Below are positions 28,058-37,808 of a stretch of DNA of 64,000 nt, in pieces. Below the pieces are notes generated by a model, which saw only the letters and a program-made list of their open reading frames with translations, was not told where the DNA came from and searched no databases. Within the stretch, counting starts at the first letter, position 1. The number at the start of each line of letters is the position of its first letter. A program made the translations under genes and the position numbers. Source of the stretch: Acinetobacter colistiniresistens (lineage in GTDB: Bacteria > Pseudomonadota > Gammaproteobacteria > Pseudomonadales > Moraxellaceae); contig NZ_KE340383.1 of assembly GCF_000413935.1 (NCBI RefSeq), forward strand, positions 62,001 through 126,000, written 5' to 3'.

Positions 28058-28909
28058 TTATGTGGCCTTAAATAAAACTTGCTCACCCAGCACTTCAAAA
28101 TCCAGTGCAGGAACCACAAAAGCAAAAGCTTCAGCATCATGATCTAAACCGAATTGTTGCAACAATTGAGGAGCCTGTAATGTACAAACCTCAGCGGCTT
28201 GAATCTGTTGAAACTGAACTGGCATCTGAATATCCCCTTGCGACATGCGTGTCGGTTGATCCACCCATTCTGCCCATGCATGATCTTGATCAACCAAGAA
28301 TTGAACGGCTTCGTCCCATGTGGAAAATAGACACTGCCATGCAGCAGGTAACTGTTTTTCACCTTTGATTTGCACATCACTCTTCAAAGCATAATTCTCA
28401 TCAACACTCATTTCAGTATGAATGACTTGTTCATCCCGTTGATGCTGAAACGTCGATGCATATTGTGCTGGCATCACATCACTGGCCAATCGGCCACCCA
28501 TTACATATAAGGCTTGATCAACAATCATCTGTTCAAAGATCACGGTCTTGGGCTGTGAGTCATCCAGATAAAAGCGCCAGTTACTTTGCAGGGGGGAAGG
28601 CATAAGCTGGCGTAACTTGCCGAGGAAAGCAAAACCAAAATGCTGATGCTGATACGTCAAAATGGTAAAAATAGTTTTGCCGTCTTTTTCCCATAAAGTC
28701 ACAGGGTCTGGATAACGCTGCCGAACCTGCTCGACATCGACCAACCAAGACAAGTAAACAATATTACGTACCTGACTTTGTAAAGGCATAAACGCCAATA
28801 TTCGCATGATCATACGGCGGAGTTGCAACAGCAAACCCCAACTAAAAATAGGCGCTAGAAGTCGAAGCAAAGTGGTGGATGTTGATAACTTTAAACGATG
28901 TCTATTCAT
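28058..28909 (-). CDS. DUF2071/YqjF-like protein (tentative)
   Basis: A 283-residue protein. After a basic N-terminus it has VYLSWLVDVEQVRQRYP and then an FTILTYQHQHFGF beta-type segment, resembling the DUF2071/YqjF group (acetoacetate-decarboxylase-like fold). The match is loose and the C-terminal half (residues ~150-283) is not recognised. Function unknown. It is a single gene on the minus strand, divergent from the HopJ-family gene. Confidence 0.55.
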   Translation of the reverse strand: MNRHRLKLSTSTTLLRLLAPIFSWGLLLQLRRMIMRILAFMPLQSQVRNIVYLSWLVDVEQVRQRYPDPVTLWEKDGKTIFTILTYQHQHFGFAFLGKLRQLMPSPLQSNWRFYLDDSQPKTVIFEQMIVDQALYVMGGRLASDVMPAQYASTFQHQRDEQVIHTEMSVDENYALKSDVQIKGEKQLPAAWQCLFSTWDEAVQFLVDQDHAWAEWVDQPTRMSQGDIQMPVQFQQIQAAEVCTLQAPQLLQQFGLDHDAEAFAFVVPALDFEVLGEQVLFKAT

Positions 28910-29034
28910 TATTATTCAATAGATTAATGTTGTGTTTGAGCATAAACCGCTGACTCCACGACGTCCAGTTCAAATCACATCCAACTTCTCTTCTGCCTTT
29001 TCAATGTTATGATGCTGACATTGATTGACCCAAC

Positions 29035-29382
29035 ATGGAATTTTTTAAAATGGCTCAAAGCTTATTGGCACAACTTAAAGATGGCACGGCAAAATTTGCT
29101 GATGTATTGGCATTTATCGAAGCTCGTTATCACCATACACCAACCGCTTTTCAAAATGGTGCACAATCGAATGCTGCAACCGAAAACCAAGGCAGTGCCA
29201 AAGTACTCAGCTTTGCCAAAATTGAAGGCTTGAATCAAGCGGATACACTCAGTTTATTTGCGGAACATTATGCGTCTGTATTGGCAACACCAGAAGCCAC
29301 TGATCATCAGAATATCCGTCAGTTTATGCAACATGGCTGGGATGGCGTTAAGTTTGAAGGTGAAGCACTTACTGCAAAATAA
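29035..29382 (+). CDS. HopJ-family protein
   Basis: A 115-residue protein of the HopJ (PF08888) family, small alpha-helical proteins named after a Pseudomonas type III effector. Hallmarks are FADVLAFIEARYHHTPTAF, the KVLSFAK segment and HQNIRQFMQHGWDGV. No type III secretion genes lie in the window, and many free-living bacteria carry the family, so an effector role is unlikely. Function unknown. A terminator follows immediately. Confidence 0.85.
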   Translation: MEFFKMAQSLLAQLKDGTAKFADVLAFIEARYHHTPTAFQNGAQSNAATENQGSAKVLSFAKIEGLNQADTLSLFAEHYASVLATPEATDHQNIRQFMQHGWDGVKFEGEALTAK

Positions 29383-29407
29383 AAAAGGAGGTTTAGCCTC
29401 CTTTTTT
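29381..29407 (+). terminator. Rho-independent terminator after the HopJ-family gene
   Basis: The stem AAAAAAGGAGG/CCTCCTTTTTT with a 5-base loop. Confidence 0.9.
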
Positions 29408-29425
29408 GCTTTAATGTTTTAAGCT

Positions 29426-30028
29426 TCAGGGGCGTGACAATTTTCGTAAGTCCGTGGTGAGGCTATAAAAATCGCCACCCATTTTGCCCACACTCTGAAG
29501 TTGTTGCTGATCGATCATCTGCCCATCCCACAAATGATCCGCCACATAAATCGATTTCACATCCAGTAAGGCGACAGTTCCCCCTGAGGGAAGCGTACTT
29601 AGTTGCATGACCTCCCTTAGCTGGCATTCGTAGCGAACAGGCGCATGCTTTACCGCTAACGCCGCAACCGCATGGCTGGGTTCAGACTCAATCTTAGCAA
29701 AATCAAATTCGCTTTGCTCTGGCGGCAATAAAGCACAGGATAAATTCATCTTTTCAAGCAAGTCAGTATGGGCAATATGCACCACACATTCTTTGGTTGC
29801 GATGAGATTTCTAATGGTGTCTTTATCCTGCCCATTTCTTGGATTAACTTGTGAATACCATAGAATAGGTGGATTGCAACTGGCAACATTAAAAAAGGAA
29901 TAAGGCGCAATATTGGCCACCCCATCCACCGACAGCGTACTGATCCATGCAATCGGCCGAGGAGTAATCCCTCCGACCAAAAGTCGGTAGATCTCATTGG
30001 GCTCTAAATCAGCAGTTTCAAAAATCAT
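29426..30028 (-). CDS. Flavin reductase-like FMN-binding protein
   Basis: A 200-residue split-barrel flavoprotein of the flavin-reductase-like group. Typical segments are YRLLVGGITPRPIAWIST and ANIAPYSFFNVAS near the FMN-binding site, with DTIRNL and LREVMQLST later. It probably reduces flavin with NAD(P)H or uses bound FMN; the partner oxygenase is not in the window. Its start lies 18 bp after the GFA-family gene on the same strand, so the two likely share a transcript. Confidence 0.82.
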   Translation of the reverse strand: MIFETADLEPNEIYRLLVGGITPRPIAWISTLSVDGVANIAPYSFFNVASCNPPILWYSQVNPRNGQDKDTIRNLIATKECVVHIAHTDLLEKMNLSCALLPPEQSEFDFAKIESEPSHAVAALAVKHAPVRYECQLREVMQLSTLPSGGTVALLDVKSIYVADHLWDGQMIDQQQLQSVGKMGGDFYSLTTDLRKLSRP

Positions 30029-30046
30029 CGCAAAAATAAATCCGAT

Positions 30047-30460
30047 TTAAGGACGTTCAGCATATTGTGGTAAATCATCAGCGATACAATCCCATTCTGC
30101 TTTAGAAGCCGCAAAAATATGCATGCTTGGTTTTTGCTGTAATGGCGTATCTAAAGTCCCGATACGTAGACGATAATGCGCTGGTGTATCGGTCTTGATA
30201 CTCATAATCGGCGAACCACATTCTGCACAGAAACAACGTTGTGTCGTTTCAGTCGACTGAAACTTTTTCAGTAAATGCTCACCTTGGGTAATCTTGAAAT
30301 CACTAATTTTAATCGGTGCATTGGTCGCAAAAGCCGTGCCGTTTGCTTTACGGCAGCGCTGACAATGGCACTGTATGATCTCGCCGATTTCACCATGAAT
30401 CTCATAATGAATTCCATCACATAAACAACTGCCACGATACACGGGTGAAGCTTGAGACAT
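30047..30460 (-). CDS. GFA (CENP-V/GFA domain) family protein
   Basis: A 137-residue zinc protein of the glutathione-dependent formaldehyde-activating-like family. The cysteine pattern is complete: CLCDGIHYE near the start, CHCQRCRKANG in the middle and CFCAECGSPI later. Most such single-domain members are annotated by fold only, and their substrate is not established. Upstream of, and probably co-transcribed with, the flavin-reductase-like gene. Confidence 0.87.
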   Translation of the reverse strand: MSQASPVYRGSCLCDGIHYEIHGEIGEIIQCHCQRCRKANGTAFATNAPIKISDFKITQGEHLLKKFQSTETTQRCFCAECGSPIMSIKTDTPAHYRLRIGTLDTPLQQKPSMHIFAASKAEWDCIADDLPQYAERP

Positions 30461-30594
30461 ATCCCTATTCCTGATGAGTATTTACTCAAAACTAGCATTT
30501 TTAAACGCCGTATAACAAGGTAAATATGCTCAAGCAATGCAATGACATTTTAATGCGCTTTGCTCAAACTGAACGGGCTACCCGATGACCTCAC

Positions 30595-31254
30595 TCAACT
30601 GATCAAGGCAGAAAATACCCCAATGATCATCACGTAGAACAGGATCGGTAAGCCTAAAAACCAAAATTTTGCCCATCCATTGGTCTTAAACACTTGAGTC
30701 GCACCGCGATAGCTGACCCAACACGATAAGAATAAAAATGGAACAGGAATGAATCCTAAAAAAGTCGAGTAATTATAGGCGTCCAAATAATTTGGATATA
30801 ACACGGTTTGAATCGCCGTTGTGATAATAATCGGCAGTACTAAGACTAAGGATTGCAATACATACACATGTCGAGCAAGCTGCGGATCAGCCTCTTTTGC
30901 ACCTGAAAACTGTAATCTTTTTTTATACCACCAACCTTGAATCAACCATGCAATCACGGCAGAAATAACTCCTATGCCCAACACCCATAACCAATAACTC
31001 AACCATGATGTGGTAACCCAATGGATCAGTAGTCTAATCCCACCTGTTTCAGCACTCAATAATTTTTGATCAACCCGATCCATGACCCCAACGATACCAA
31101 TCAAATAAGCTGCAAAAATGATGCTTTTATGATGGTAAATCGTAGACTGAGCAAAAAATTTCTTAGGTTGGAAAAACAGGCGGAATAAGTTGCTCAATTG
31201 AAATGGTTTGATGATCTCGTTGTTTTGTGTTCCCACCGTTGCTTCTATATTCAT
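30595..31254 (-). CDS. Membrane protein of unknown function (Yip1-like layout)
   Basis: A 219-residue protein with about five hydrophobic segments after a soluble N-terminus that reads FRLFFQPKKFFAQS. A short FF-containing lead-in followed by a helical bundle recalls the bacterial Yip1 family, but no motif is decisive. No neighbour indicates a function. The gap to the flavoprotein gene upstream (31255-31334) shows no strong terminator. Confidence 0.6.
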   Translation of the reverse strand: MNIEATVGTQNNEIIKPFQLSNLFRLFFQPKKFFAQSTIYHHKSIIFAAYLIGIVGVMDRVDQKLLSAETGGIRLLIHWVTTSWLSYWLWVLGIGVISAVIAWLIQGWWYKKRLQFSGAKEADPQLARHVYVLQSLVLVLPIIITTAIQTVLYPNYLDAYNYSTFLGFIPVPFLFLSCWVSYRGATQVFKTNGWAKFWFLGLPILFYVMIIGVFSALIS

Positions 31255-31334
31255 ATGCCCTCTCCATCATTTGATTTAGATTATTTTTATTAATGCGCTA
31301 TGGCTCATCGCCTATGAAAAAACATGGCATGATC

Positions 31335-32522
31335 TTATTCGATAAAAGCATGCACCCCTTCTGCTGCTGCACGTCCAGTGGCGAAACAGGCCGTCAGTAA
31401 GTAGCCTCCTGTCGGTGCATCCCAATCCAGCATTTCACCACAGCAAAAGACTGAAGGATTAGATTGCAATTGCAGTTGTGGAGATAAGACCGCTCGCCTT
31501 ACCCCTCCCGCACAGCTAATCGCTTCTTCAATGGGGCGAAACCCCTCTAAAGGAATACACAGTTGCTTGATCTGCTGAGCCATTTGCTTGGCATCCGACC
31601 ATAGGTTTTTTGCCACGATTTCACGTAGCAAATTAATTTTCACCGTATCCAGACCTGCTTTACGCCATAGATTGGTTAAGGATTGCTTTTTATTGCCCTG
31701 TAATTTCTTTTCTAATTGCTCAAGACTCAGGTCTGGGAGTAAATCTAAATGGAGTTGCAGCGTTTGCTGTTGTGCTATCTGCGCTCTTAGCTCACGACCC
31801 AATTTATAAATCACACCACTTTCAAAACCATAATGGGTAATGATGATATCGCCATGCGTCTGCTGTTCAGGTCTGACCCATGCATTGACACGTTTTAAAG
31901 GTTGGCCAAAGCACTGCTGCATAAATGGCGACCATGTTTTCAGCACGCCTGCATTACTGGCTTGGAACGGCTCAATTTCATTTTTTGAGAGCCATGGCTG
32001 CCATGCCCCATCACTGCCTAACTGCGACCATGATACTGCGCCGCAGGCCAAAATAATCGCATCATAAGTTACACAAAAGCGCTGAGTTTGGTTCTCAATC
32101 GTGAGTTGATTTTCAGATAAATCCACACAACGATGACGATAATGGAACTTCACCCCATCGGCCATTAAGCGTTTCAGCCAAGCACGCAGTAATGGGGCTG
32201 CTTTCATTTCAACCGGAAAAATCCGACCTGAACTGCCGACATAGGATTCAATGCCCAAGCCCTGCATCCAGTCCTGAATCCACGTTGCATCCCATTGCCT
32301 GACCCAAGGTGCTAACCATTGAGTCTGATCATAACGCTGTATAAACGCCTCAACAGGCTCAGCATGGGAAATGTTTAACCCCGTTTTGCCTGCCATTAAG
32401 AACTTACGTGCCGCCGAAGGTTTCTGTTCAAACACGTCGATTTCATAATCATATTGACTGAGGACTTCAGCAGCCATCAGACCTGCTGGGCCAGCACCAA
32501 TAATCGCAACACGTTTAGGCAT
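31335..32522 (-). CDS. BaiN/HI0933-like flavoprotein oxidoreductase
   Basis: A 395-residue FAD protein of the HI0933/TIGR03862 type. The N-terminal dinucleotide motif is VAIIGAGPAGLMAAE. It is followed by the family segment KFLMAGKTGLNISHAEP, and the C-terminus carries FCCGEMLDWDAPTGGY with the FAD contact. The open frame extends upstream to 32570, but the ATG at 32522, right before MPKRVAIIGAG, is the family start and overlaps the upstream methyltransferase by 8 bp. Substrate unknown; predicted reductase. Confidence 0.85.
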   Translation of the reverse strand: MPKRVAIIGAGPAGLMAAEVLSQYDYEIDVFEQKPSAARKFLMAGKTGLNISHAEPVEAFIQRYDQTQWLAPWVRQWDATWIQDWMQGLGIESYVGSSGRIFPVEMKAAPLLRAWLKRLMADGVKFHYRHRCVDLSENQLTIENQTQRFCVTYDAIILACGAVSWSQLGSDGAWQPWLSKNEIEPFQASNAGVLKTWSPFMQQCFGQPLKRVNAWVRPEQQTHGDIIITHYGFESGVIYKLGRELRAQIAQQQTLQLHLDLLPDLSLEQLEKKLQGNKKQSLTNLWRKAGLDTVKINLLREIVAKNLWSDAKQMAQQIKQLCIPLEGFRPIEEAISCAGGVRRAVLSPQLQLQSNPSVFCCGEMLDWDAPTGGYLLTACFATGRAAAEGVHAFIE

Positions 32523-33159
32523 CAGACTGCTCTTGTGCATTTTGTCCTTGCAACGGCGCAAAATCATCAAAGCGGGTTGTATAACCTTCTGGCTTGCGAA
32601 TAATCAACTGTTGGCACAGTTCGTCTCGCTCCAGATATTTAATTTCAAAATGGGTTCGCGCGGAGTCCGCAGCAATTTTTTGCTTTTCAAAGGGCAGTTT
32701 CCACAGTTCAAGTAACTGCTGCTCAGCTTCATCAATATATTCAGGAATATTACTTGCGAGTGTAATCGTGCCATTCGGCTGAAGGCGTGAAAGTAAAAAT
32801 TCGAAGAATGGCATGTTTAACCAGCGCTGCGCGGGATTATGCGGCTCTGGATTCGGATACAGAATAAAGAACTGCTCCACTTGTGCAGGGAACAAGGCAT
32901 GCACCACCCAAGGCAGTGCATCGGCATGAATCGGGTGCAGGTGCTCACGTGGTTCTAATTGATGCTGCTTCTGCATCGCCACAAATTTTTCTTTGGTTCG
33001 CTCAATTGCATACAACGTGTTGTGTGGATTTTGCCCTGTAAAGAGTAAGGCATGTTTACCTTTGCCCGCCCCAATTTCAACGCAAATTGGCGTATTGGGA
33101 ATGGCAATAAAATCACGAGGGGCTTGCATACGTTGTGCTTGAAATTGACGAATCGACAT
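32515..33159 (-). CDS. TrmB-like SAM-dependent methyltransferase (divergent)
   Basis: A 214-residue Rossmann-fold methyltransferase. The SAM motif is CVEIGAGKGKHALLF, followed by AIERTKEKF and then FILYPNPEPHNPAQRW. The layout follows the TrmB family (tRNA m7G46), but the usual DPWPKxRHxKRR RNA-binding/catalytic loop is replaced by NPEPHNPAQRW, while the later TD/Y region is kept as LASNIPEYIDEA. It may be a paralogue with a different substrate. It overlaps the flavoprotein gene by 8 bp. Confidence 0.72.
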   Translation of the reverse strand: MSIRQFQAQRMQAPRDFIAIPNTPICVEIGAGKGKHALLFTGQNPHNTLYAIERTKEKFVAMQKQHQLEPREHLHPIHADALPWVVHALFPAQVEQFFILYPNPEPHNPAQRWLNMPFFEFLLSRLQPNGTITLASNIPEYIDEAEQQLLELWKLPFEKQKIAADSARTHFEIKYLERDELCQQLIIRKPEGYTTRFDDFAPLQGQNAQEQSDA

Positions 33160-33250
33160 AATCTCATCAAACTATCTAGAAATCGGCATAAGTCTAACAA
33201 CTCACCTTACTTTTGCCTAATCTATTTATTTTATGTTTTAGGAATTTTCT

Positions 33251-33442
33251 ATGCCACGTACATTTCCCTGCCCCCGTTGTGGTGAAGCCAGCACTTGGGA
33301 AGGTAACGAATTTCGTCCGTTTTGCTCAGAACGTTGCAAGTTGATTGATCTCGGTGCCTGGGCCAGCGATGAATACAAACTCCCAACTCAGGATGCACCC
33401 CAAGCAGATCTCAAACGCCATGAAGATGATTATGAAGATTAA
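33251..33442 (+). CDS. yacG: DNA gyrase inhibitor YacG
   Basis: A 63-residue zinc protein that binds GyrB and blocks gyrase DNA binding. All four zinc ligands are present: Cys7, Cys10, Cys25 and Cys29 (CPRC and CSERC). The FCSERCKLIDLGAWASDEY block is diagnostic. An AGGAAT ribosome-binding site precedes the start. The last codons form one arm of a terminator-like hairpin. Confidence 0.93.
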   Translation: MPRTFPCPRCGEASTWEGNEFRPFCSERCKLIDLGAWASDEYKLPTQDAPQADLKRHEDDYED

Positions 33443-33453
33443 TCATCTTCTTC
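33422..33453 (+). terminator. Terminator-like hairpin overlapping the end of yacG
   Basis: The 11-bp perfect stem GAAGATGATTA/TAATCATCTTC (33422-33432 with 33440-33450) starts inside the last codons. The T-rich tail is weak (TTCTCT). Confidence 0.5.
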
Positions 33454-33460
33454 TCTGTAG

Positions 33461-34522
33461 CTAAGACCAGATTCGATTCAACACATTTAACCAGTTATTC
33501 CAGCAGATTTTCTCAATCAGTGCAGCTGAATAATGACGCTGTTGCATGGCTGCAACCAGCAGGGGTAAACCCGCCACATCCTTCAACTCGTTACTGACCA
33601 ACGCCCCATCAAAATCTGAACCCAGCCCAATATGATCTTCTCCGAGACGATCCATCATATATTCCAGATGATCGAGGATTAACTCTAATGGCGTATCTAC
33701 ATTCCGCTGCCCATCGGCACGCAAAAATGCCACATCAAAATTCACCCCGACCATACCTTGGCTGTCACGGATAGCGTTGAGTTGCCTATCGGTTAGATTA
33801 CGTGCCTGCGGGCAGAGTGCGTGTGCATTGGAATGCGTCGCGACCAGAGGTTGCTGTAAAATATCCACCGTGTCCCAGAATGCTCGTTCATTCATATGTG
33901 ACACATCCACCAGCATTTTTTTCTCGGCGCAGCGTTTGATTAACGCTTTGCCTTCGATCGTTAGTCCCTCGCCTGTATCAGGTGAATGCGGAAAACGGGC
34001 ATTTAAACCATGTCCAAATCGGCTGACCCTGTTCCATAGAGGACCAAGACTGCGCAGTCCTGCTTGGTAAAAAATATCGAGCAAGTCTGGGTTGTACTGT
34101 AGGGCTTCCGCACCTTCCATATGCAGTACCACGGCCAGTTTGCCTTGTGTACGGCAATCCTGAATTTGTTGCACCGAAGTACACAGTTGAATCTGCGCCG
34201 AAGCCAGAACCATTTGTTGTGCCAGCCCGAGTTGCGCCAAGCAAATCTGCTCCATCTGCTGTTGGCTAAAATCATCGGCCTGAAGCTCAAATAACTTATC
34301 AGGATGATGTTGCTTGACATAGGCAAAAGGCGGTAGAAAAATCGCAAACATGCCCCCAACAAAACCTGCTTGCTGGCAGCGCTTTAAATCAAGTTGTCCT
34401 GCCAACTGCGCATGAGTAAAAGCATGTACAGGATCAGTTGCATCGCTAAGCCATAAGCGGGTCAGTAGATCATTATGCCCGTCAAAAACTGCAACCTTGT
34501 GGTGATTCAAGCCATACGTCAT
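33461..34522 (-). CDS. M19 membrane-type dipeptidase in the pqq operon
   Basis: A 353-residue zinc dipeptidase of the renal dipeptidase (M19) family. The metal-binding motifs are [12 protein letters not shown] at the N-terminus, [13 protein letters not shown] and [20 protein letters not shown] in the middle, and [10 protein letters not shown] near the end. No signal peptide is visible, so it is probably cytoplasmic. Its start overlaps the pqqE stop by 4 bp, placing it as the last gene of the pqq operon. A role in processing the crosslinked PqqA peptide is plausible but inferred. Confidence 0.88.
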   Translation of the reverse strand: MTYGLNHHKVAVFDGHNDLLTRLWLSDATDPVHAFTHAQLAGQLDLKRCQQAGFVGGMFAIFLPPFAYVKQHHPDKLFELQADDFSQQQMEQICLAQLGLAQQMVLASAQIQLCTSVQQIQDCRTQGKLAVVLHMEGAEALQYNPDLLDIFYQAGLRSLGPLWNRVSRFGHGLNARFPHSPDTGEGLTIEGKALIKRCAEKKMLVDVSHMNERAFWDTVDILQQPLVATHSNAHALCPQARNLTDRQLNAIRDSQGMVGVNFDVAFLRADGQRNVDTPLELILDHLEYMMDRLGEDHIGLGSDFDGALVSNELKDVAGLPLLVAAMQQRHYSAALIEKICWNNWLNVLNRIWS

Positions 34523-35682
34523 GACCCAGACCCATCGCTCAGACTGTGCACCGGAATTTTTTGTTGAGCTGCCAATTGTTTTGAGTTTCTACTATTGCGG
34601 AATACCAGTTGAGCCAATGCGACATCTTGTTCACTTTCATGACGTGCTTGCTCAATCAGATGATGGTACGCAGATTTACCACATACTGGATCGGCATTGG
34701 CAGCATCACCCGTCAGCATATAGGCCTGACAACGGCACCCCCCAAAGTCCTTCTGCTTGTCCGGGCAACTACGGCAGCTTTCTGGCATCCATGTATCACC
34801 ACGGAAATGATTAAAGCCAGAGGACTGGTACCAAATCTCTGACAAGGTATGATCTCGGACATTCGGAAAAGCAATCGGTAACTGCCGTGCTGCATGACAA
34901 GGCAGCGCCATACCGTCTGGTGCCACCGTAAAGAAGATTTTGCCCCAGCCGTTCATACAGGCTTTAGGCCGTTGTTCATAATAATCAGGAACCACAAAGA
35001 TCAACTTACACGGATGATTTTGCTGACGAAGTTTGTCACGATAGGCATTGGTCACTTGCTCTGCACGTGTCAACTGCGCTTGTGTCGGTAACAGGCCTTG
35101 CCGATTTAAAAAAGCCCAGCCATAGAACTGACAAATAGCCAGTTCAACCGTATCGGCATTCAGTTCTAAACACAGTTCAATAATCTGTTCAATCTGGTCG
35201 ATATTATGCCGATGGATCACAAAGTTCAGTACCATCGGATAGTCATATTGCTTGACCAGACGGCACATCTCATATTTTTGTGCAAAGGCATGCTTTGAAC
35301 CCGCCAAAGCATCATTAACCACAGGATCACTGGCCTGAAAACTGATCTGGATATGGTCTAGACCGGCCTGTTTGAGTTGGGCGATACGTTGCTCTGTCAG
35401 TCCCATTCCAGACGTGATCAGATTGGTATAAAACCCTTTTTGGTGGGTATGGGCAACCAACTGCTCCAGATCTTGTCGAACCAAAGGTTCTCCCCCTGAA
35501 AAGCCCAGTTGAACTGCACCCATCTGGCGTGCCTGATCAAACACATCACACCATTGTTGCGTGGTCAGCTCATTTTTATGTTGAGCATAATCCAATGGAT
35601 TGGAGCAATAAGGACATTGCAACGGGCAACGATAGGTCAACTCGGCCAAAAACCAGAGCGGTAAGCCAACGCCCTCGGTCAT
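34519..35682 (-). CDS. pqqE: PqqA peptide cyclase PqqE
   Basis: A 387-residue radical-SAM enzyme that joins the Glu and Tyr side chains of PqqA, the first step of PQQ synthesis. The radical-SAM cysteines are Cys19, Cys23 and Cys26 in CPLQCPYC. The SPASM region near residues 310-330 reads [17 protein letters not shown], with the auxiliary cluster ligands. It overlaps pqqD and the dipeptidase gene by 4 bp each, consistent with translational coupling. Confidence 0.96.
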   Translation of the reverse strand: MTEGVGLPLWFLAELTYRCPLQCPYCSNPLDYAQHKNELTTQQWCDVFDQARQMGAVQLGFSGGEPLVRQDLEQLVAHTHQKGFYTNLITSGMGLTEQRIAQLKQAGLDHIQISFQASDPVVNDALAGSKHAFAQKYEMCRLVKQYDYPMVLNFVIHRHNIDQIEQIIELCLELNADTVELAICQFYGWAFLNRQGLLPTQAQLTRAEQVTNAYRDKLRQQNHPCKLIFVVPDYYEQRPKACMNGWGKIFFTVAPDGMALPCHAARQLPIAFPNVRDHTLSEIWYQSSGFNHFRGDTWMPESCRSCPDKQKDFGGCRCQAYMLTGDAANADPVCGKSAYHHLIEQARHESEQDVALAQLVFRNSRNSKQLAAQQKIPVHSLSDGSGS

Positions 35683-35963
35683 CGTAAATCAATCCAGTAT
35701 TGTTGTTGGGCAACCTGCATATAATCGACCACATCCTGCTCGATTTCAGCAAGATCCCCAAATTGCTGTTTTAACTGCGTAATAATGGCAGAAACCGTTT
35801 GCTGTCCATCAATATGTTGTCCAATGGCGCCAGCACTGTCATTGAGCTTGATCATGCCTTCCGGATATAAAATGACAAAGGCATTTTGGGCAGGTTCAAA
35901 CTGAAAACGGTAGCCTTGGCGCCAGGTCGGTATCTGATTTAAATCAAAAGCTGGATTAGTCAC
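35679..35963 (-). CDS. pqqD: PqqA-binding chaperone PqqD
   Basis: A 94-residue RiPP-recognition-element protein that holds PqqA and presents it to PqqE. Typical segments are [30 protein letters not shown], and a C-terminal helix with VVDYM. It overlaps pqqC by 8 bp and pqqE by 4 bp. Length and position are normal for a stand-alone PqqD. Confidence 0.95.
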   Translation of the reverse strand: MTNPAFDLNQIPTWRQGYRFQFEPAQNAFVILYPEGMIKLNDSAGAIGQHIDGQQTVSAIITQLKQQFGDLAEIEQDVVDYMQVAQQQYWIDLR

Positions 35964-36714
35964 GAAATAGCCCCTTATGCCAAACAGGTTGTGATGTTAC
36001 GGTGTGATACGGCGCTTGCTCATGCACATAGGCCAAAGTCAGTGCATCCAAAATACTCCACAGAATATCCAGCTTAAACTGCAAGATTTCCAACATACGC
36101 TGTTGTTGCTCATACGTTGTGAAGGAATCTAAGGTAATACTCAGTCCATGCTCCACATCACGACGCGCCTGACTTAAACGCGAGCGGAAATATTCATAGC
36201 CCTGATCATCAATCCACGGATAATGTTGTGGCCATGAATCAAGCCGTGACTGGTGGATTTGTGGTGCAAACAATTCGGTTAGGGAGCTGCTGGCTGCTTC
36301 GCGCCATGACGCCCGGCGGGCAAAATTGACATAGGCGTCCACAGCAAAACGCACCCCCGGCAAAACCAACTGTTCCGAAATGACCTGTTCACGGGTCAGA
36401 CCTACTGCCTCTGCCAAACGCAACCATGCCTCACGACCACCACCATCAGGATATTCACCATCCTGATCAAGCATGCGTTGGATCCATTCCTGACGGACGC
36501 GCTGATCTGGGCAATTGGCCATAATCGCCGCGTCTTTCAGGGGAATATTAATTTGATAATAATAGCGATTGGCAACCCAAGCTTGAATTTGCTGCTGAGT
36601 CGCTTTGCCTTCATACATCATCACATGAAAAGGATGGTAGATATGATAATACTGACCTTTATCCAGAATGGCCTGTTTAAACTGTTCTATACTTAAAACT
36701 GCTGTTGCTGGCAT
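35956..36714 (-). CDS. pqqC: Pyrroloquinoline-quinone synthase PqqC
   Basis: Cofactor-free oxidase of 252 residues that performs the final ring closure and oxidation to [34 protein letters not shown] and [20 protein letters not shown] carry active-site His, Tyr and Arg residues. The frame is open up to 36768, but AAGGAG sits six bases before the ATG at 36714 and directly abuts the one at 36720, so 36714 is chosen. It starts 10 bp after pqqB. Confidence 0.95.
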   Translation of the reverse strand: MPATAVLSIEQFKQAILDKGQYYHIYHPFHVMMYEGKATQQQIQAWVANRYYYQINIPLKDAAIMANCPDQRVRQEWIQRMLDQDGEYPDGGGREAWLRLAEAVGLTREQVISEQLVLPGVRFAVDAYVNFARRASWREAASSSLTELFAPQIHQSRLDSWPQHYPWIDDQGYEYFRSRLSQARRDVEHGLSITLDSFTTYEQQQRMLEILQFKLDILWSILDALTLAYVHEQAPYHTVTSQPVWHKGLFRD

Positions 36715-36724
36715 CAACATCTCC

Positions 36725-37636
36725 TTAAAGTTCGATCTGCATGCCATCATAGGCAACTTCAACAGCATTGGCCTTGAGTTCAGCCAATTCAGCCGAGTTT
36801 TCGTTTAAAATCGGATTGGTATTGTTGATATGAATCAGGACTTTTCGTGGTCGACTCAATTGCTTTAAATACGACAATGAGCCGCCTTCACCACTGATAT
36901 ATAAATGGCCCATTTCACGGCCTGTTTTGGTTCCGACGCCCGTTTGTTGCATTTCATCATCCGTCCAGAGCGTACCATCAATCAAGACACAATCAGACTG
37001 CTGCATAATTTGCATGATTGGCTCATCAATCTTTCCAAGTCCCGGCGCATAGAACAATTGTTTCTGTGTTTTATGATCCTTGATTATCAAGGCAATATTG
37101 TCACCTTCATGCGGATCATGACGATGTGGTGAATACGGAGGCGCTGCACTTTGAATAACCCAAGGTATAAACTCCAATGTCTCAAAACCAGCAATCTTAA
37201 ATGCCTGTTGAGGGTCAATCTTCTGGTAGCGCAGCCCGCCATTCCAATGCTTAAGCATATTAAAAACTGGAAAGCCTGTGCTCAGGTCCTGATAAACCAT
37301 CTCGGTACACCAGACATTCATTGGGCAACCTTCCCTCAAGCTTAAAAGACCCGTGGTGTGATCCAGTTGGCTGTCCATCAAGATCACATCACGAATCCCC
37401 GTATCTCGTAATTTTCGGGCTGGCTGAGCGGCCTTAAAATCAAATAATTGCTGACGAATATCTGGCGAAGCGTTTAACAATATCCAGTCTGTGCCATTTT
37501 CAGAAAGGGCAATGGATGATTGTGTGCGTACTTTGGCTTGAATACGACCTGTACGAAGACCATGACAATTGGGACAATTACAGTTCCATTGCGGAAAGCC
37601 TCCACCAGCAGCGGAACCTAAAATATAAATATACAT
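36725..37636 (-). CDS. pqqB: PQQ biosynthesis protein PqqB
   Basis: A 303-residue metallo-beta-lactamase-fold protein that hydroxylates the tyrosine of the crosslinked intermediate. The N-terminus [19 protein letters not shown] and the CPNCHG cysteines are diagnostic. The metal region reads [15 protein letters not shown], and late histidines lie in LIHINNTNP. It lies 74 bp downstream of pqqA, separated by an attenuator-like hairpin. Confidence 0.95.
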   Translation of the reverse strand: MYIYILGSAAGGGFPQWNCNCPNCHGLRTGRIQAKVRTQSSIALSENGTDWILLNASPDIRQQLFDFKAAQPARKLRDTGIRDVILMDSQLDHTTGLLSLREGCPMNVWCTEMVYQDLSTGFPVFNMLKHWNGGLRYQKIDPQQAFKIAGFETLEFIPWVIQSAAPPYSPHRHDPHEGDNIALIIKDHKTQKQLFYAPGLGKIDEPIMQIMQQSDCVLIDGTLWTDDEMQQTGVGTKTGREMGHLYISGEGGSLSYLKQLSRPRKVLIHINNTNPILNENSAELAELKANAVEVAYDGMQIEL

Positions 37637-37655
37637 AAAGATGATTTCTTATTAG

Positions 37656-37688
37656 AAAAAGATAAGCCCTAGACGTGACTAGGGCTTA
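37656..37688 (-). terminator. Attenuator-like terminator between pqqA and pqqB
   Basis: On the minus strand a 10-bp stem (TAAGCCCTAG/CTAGGGCTTA, 37663-37672 with 37679-37688) is followed two bases later by five T. Partial termination here would give many short pqqA transcripts and fewer pqqABCDE ones. Confidence 0.75.
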
Positions 37689-37710
37689 GTATAAATTTAG
37701 TGATAAAGCA

Positions 37711-37785
37711 TTAACGAACTTCGAAGTACATGGTCACTTCGAATCCAATACGAACATCGGTAAAAGCAGGTTTCGTCCATTGCAT
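37711..37785 (-). CDS. pqqA: PQQ precursor peptide PqqA
   Basis: A 24-residue precursor, too short for usual gene callers. It reads [14 protein letters not shown], then [10 protein letters not shown]. The Glu and Tyr joined to form PQQ are Glu16 and Tyr20 in EVTMY. A GGAG site lies 8 bases before the start. It is first in the operon, directly upstream of pqqB. A candidate promoter is at 37809-37836. Confidence 0.96.
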   Translation of the reverse strand: MQWTKPAFTDVRIGFEVTMYFEVR

Positions 37786-37808
37786 AAAATCGTCTCCAAT
37801 CTGTTTTC

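Noticed and set aside
29035..29382. HopJ-family gene as evidence of a type III secretion effector
   Set aside because: No secretion genes nearby and the family is common in non-pathogens; the name is historical.
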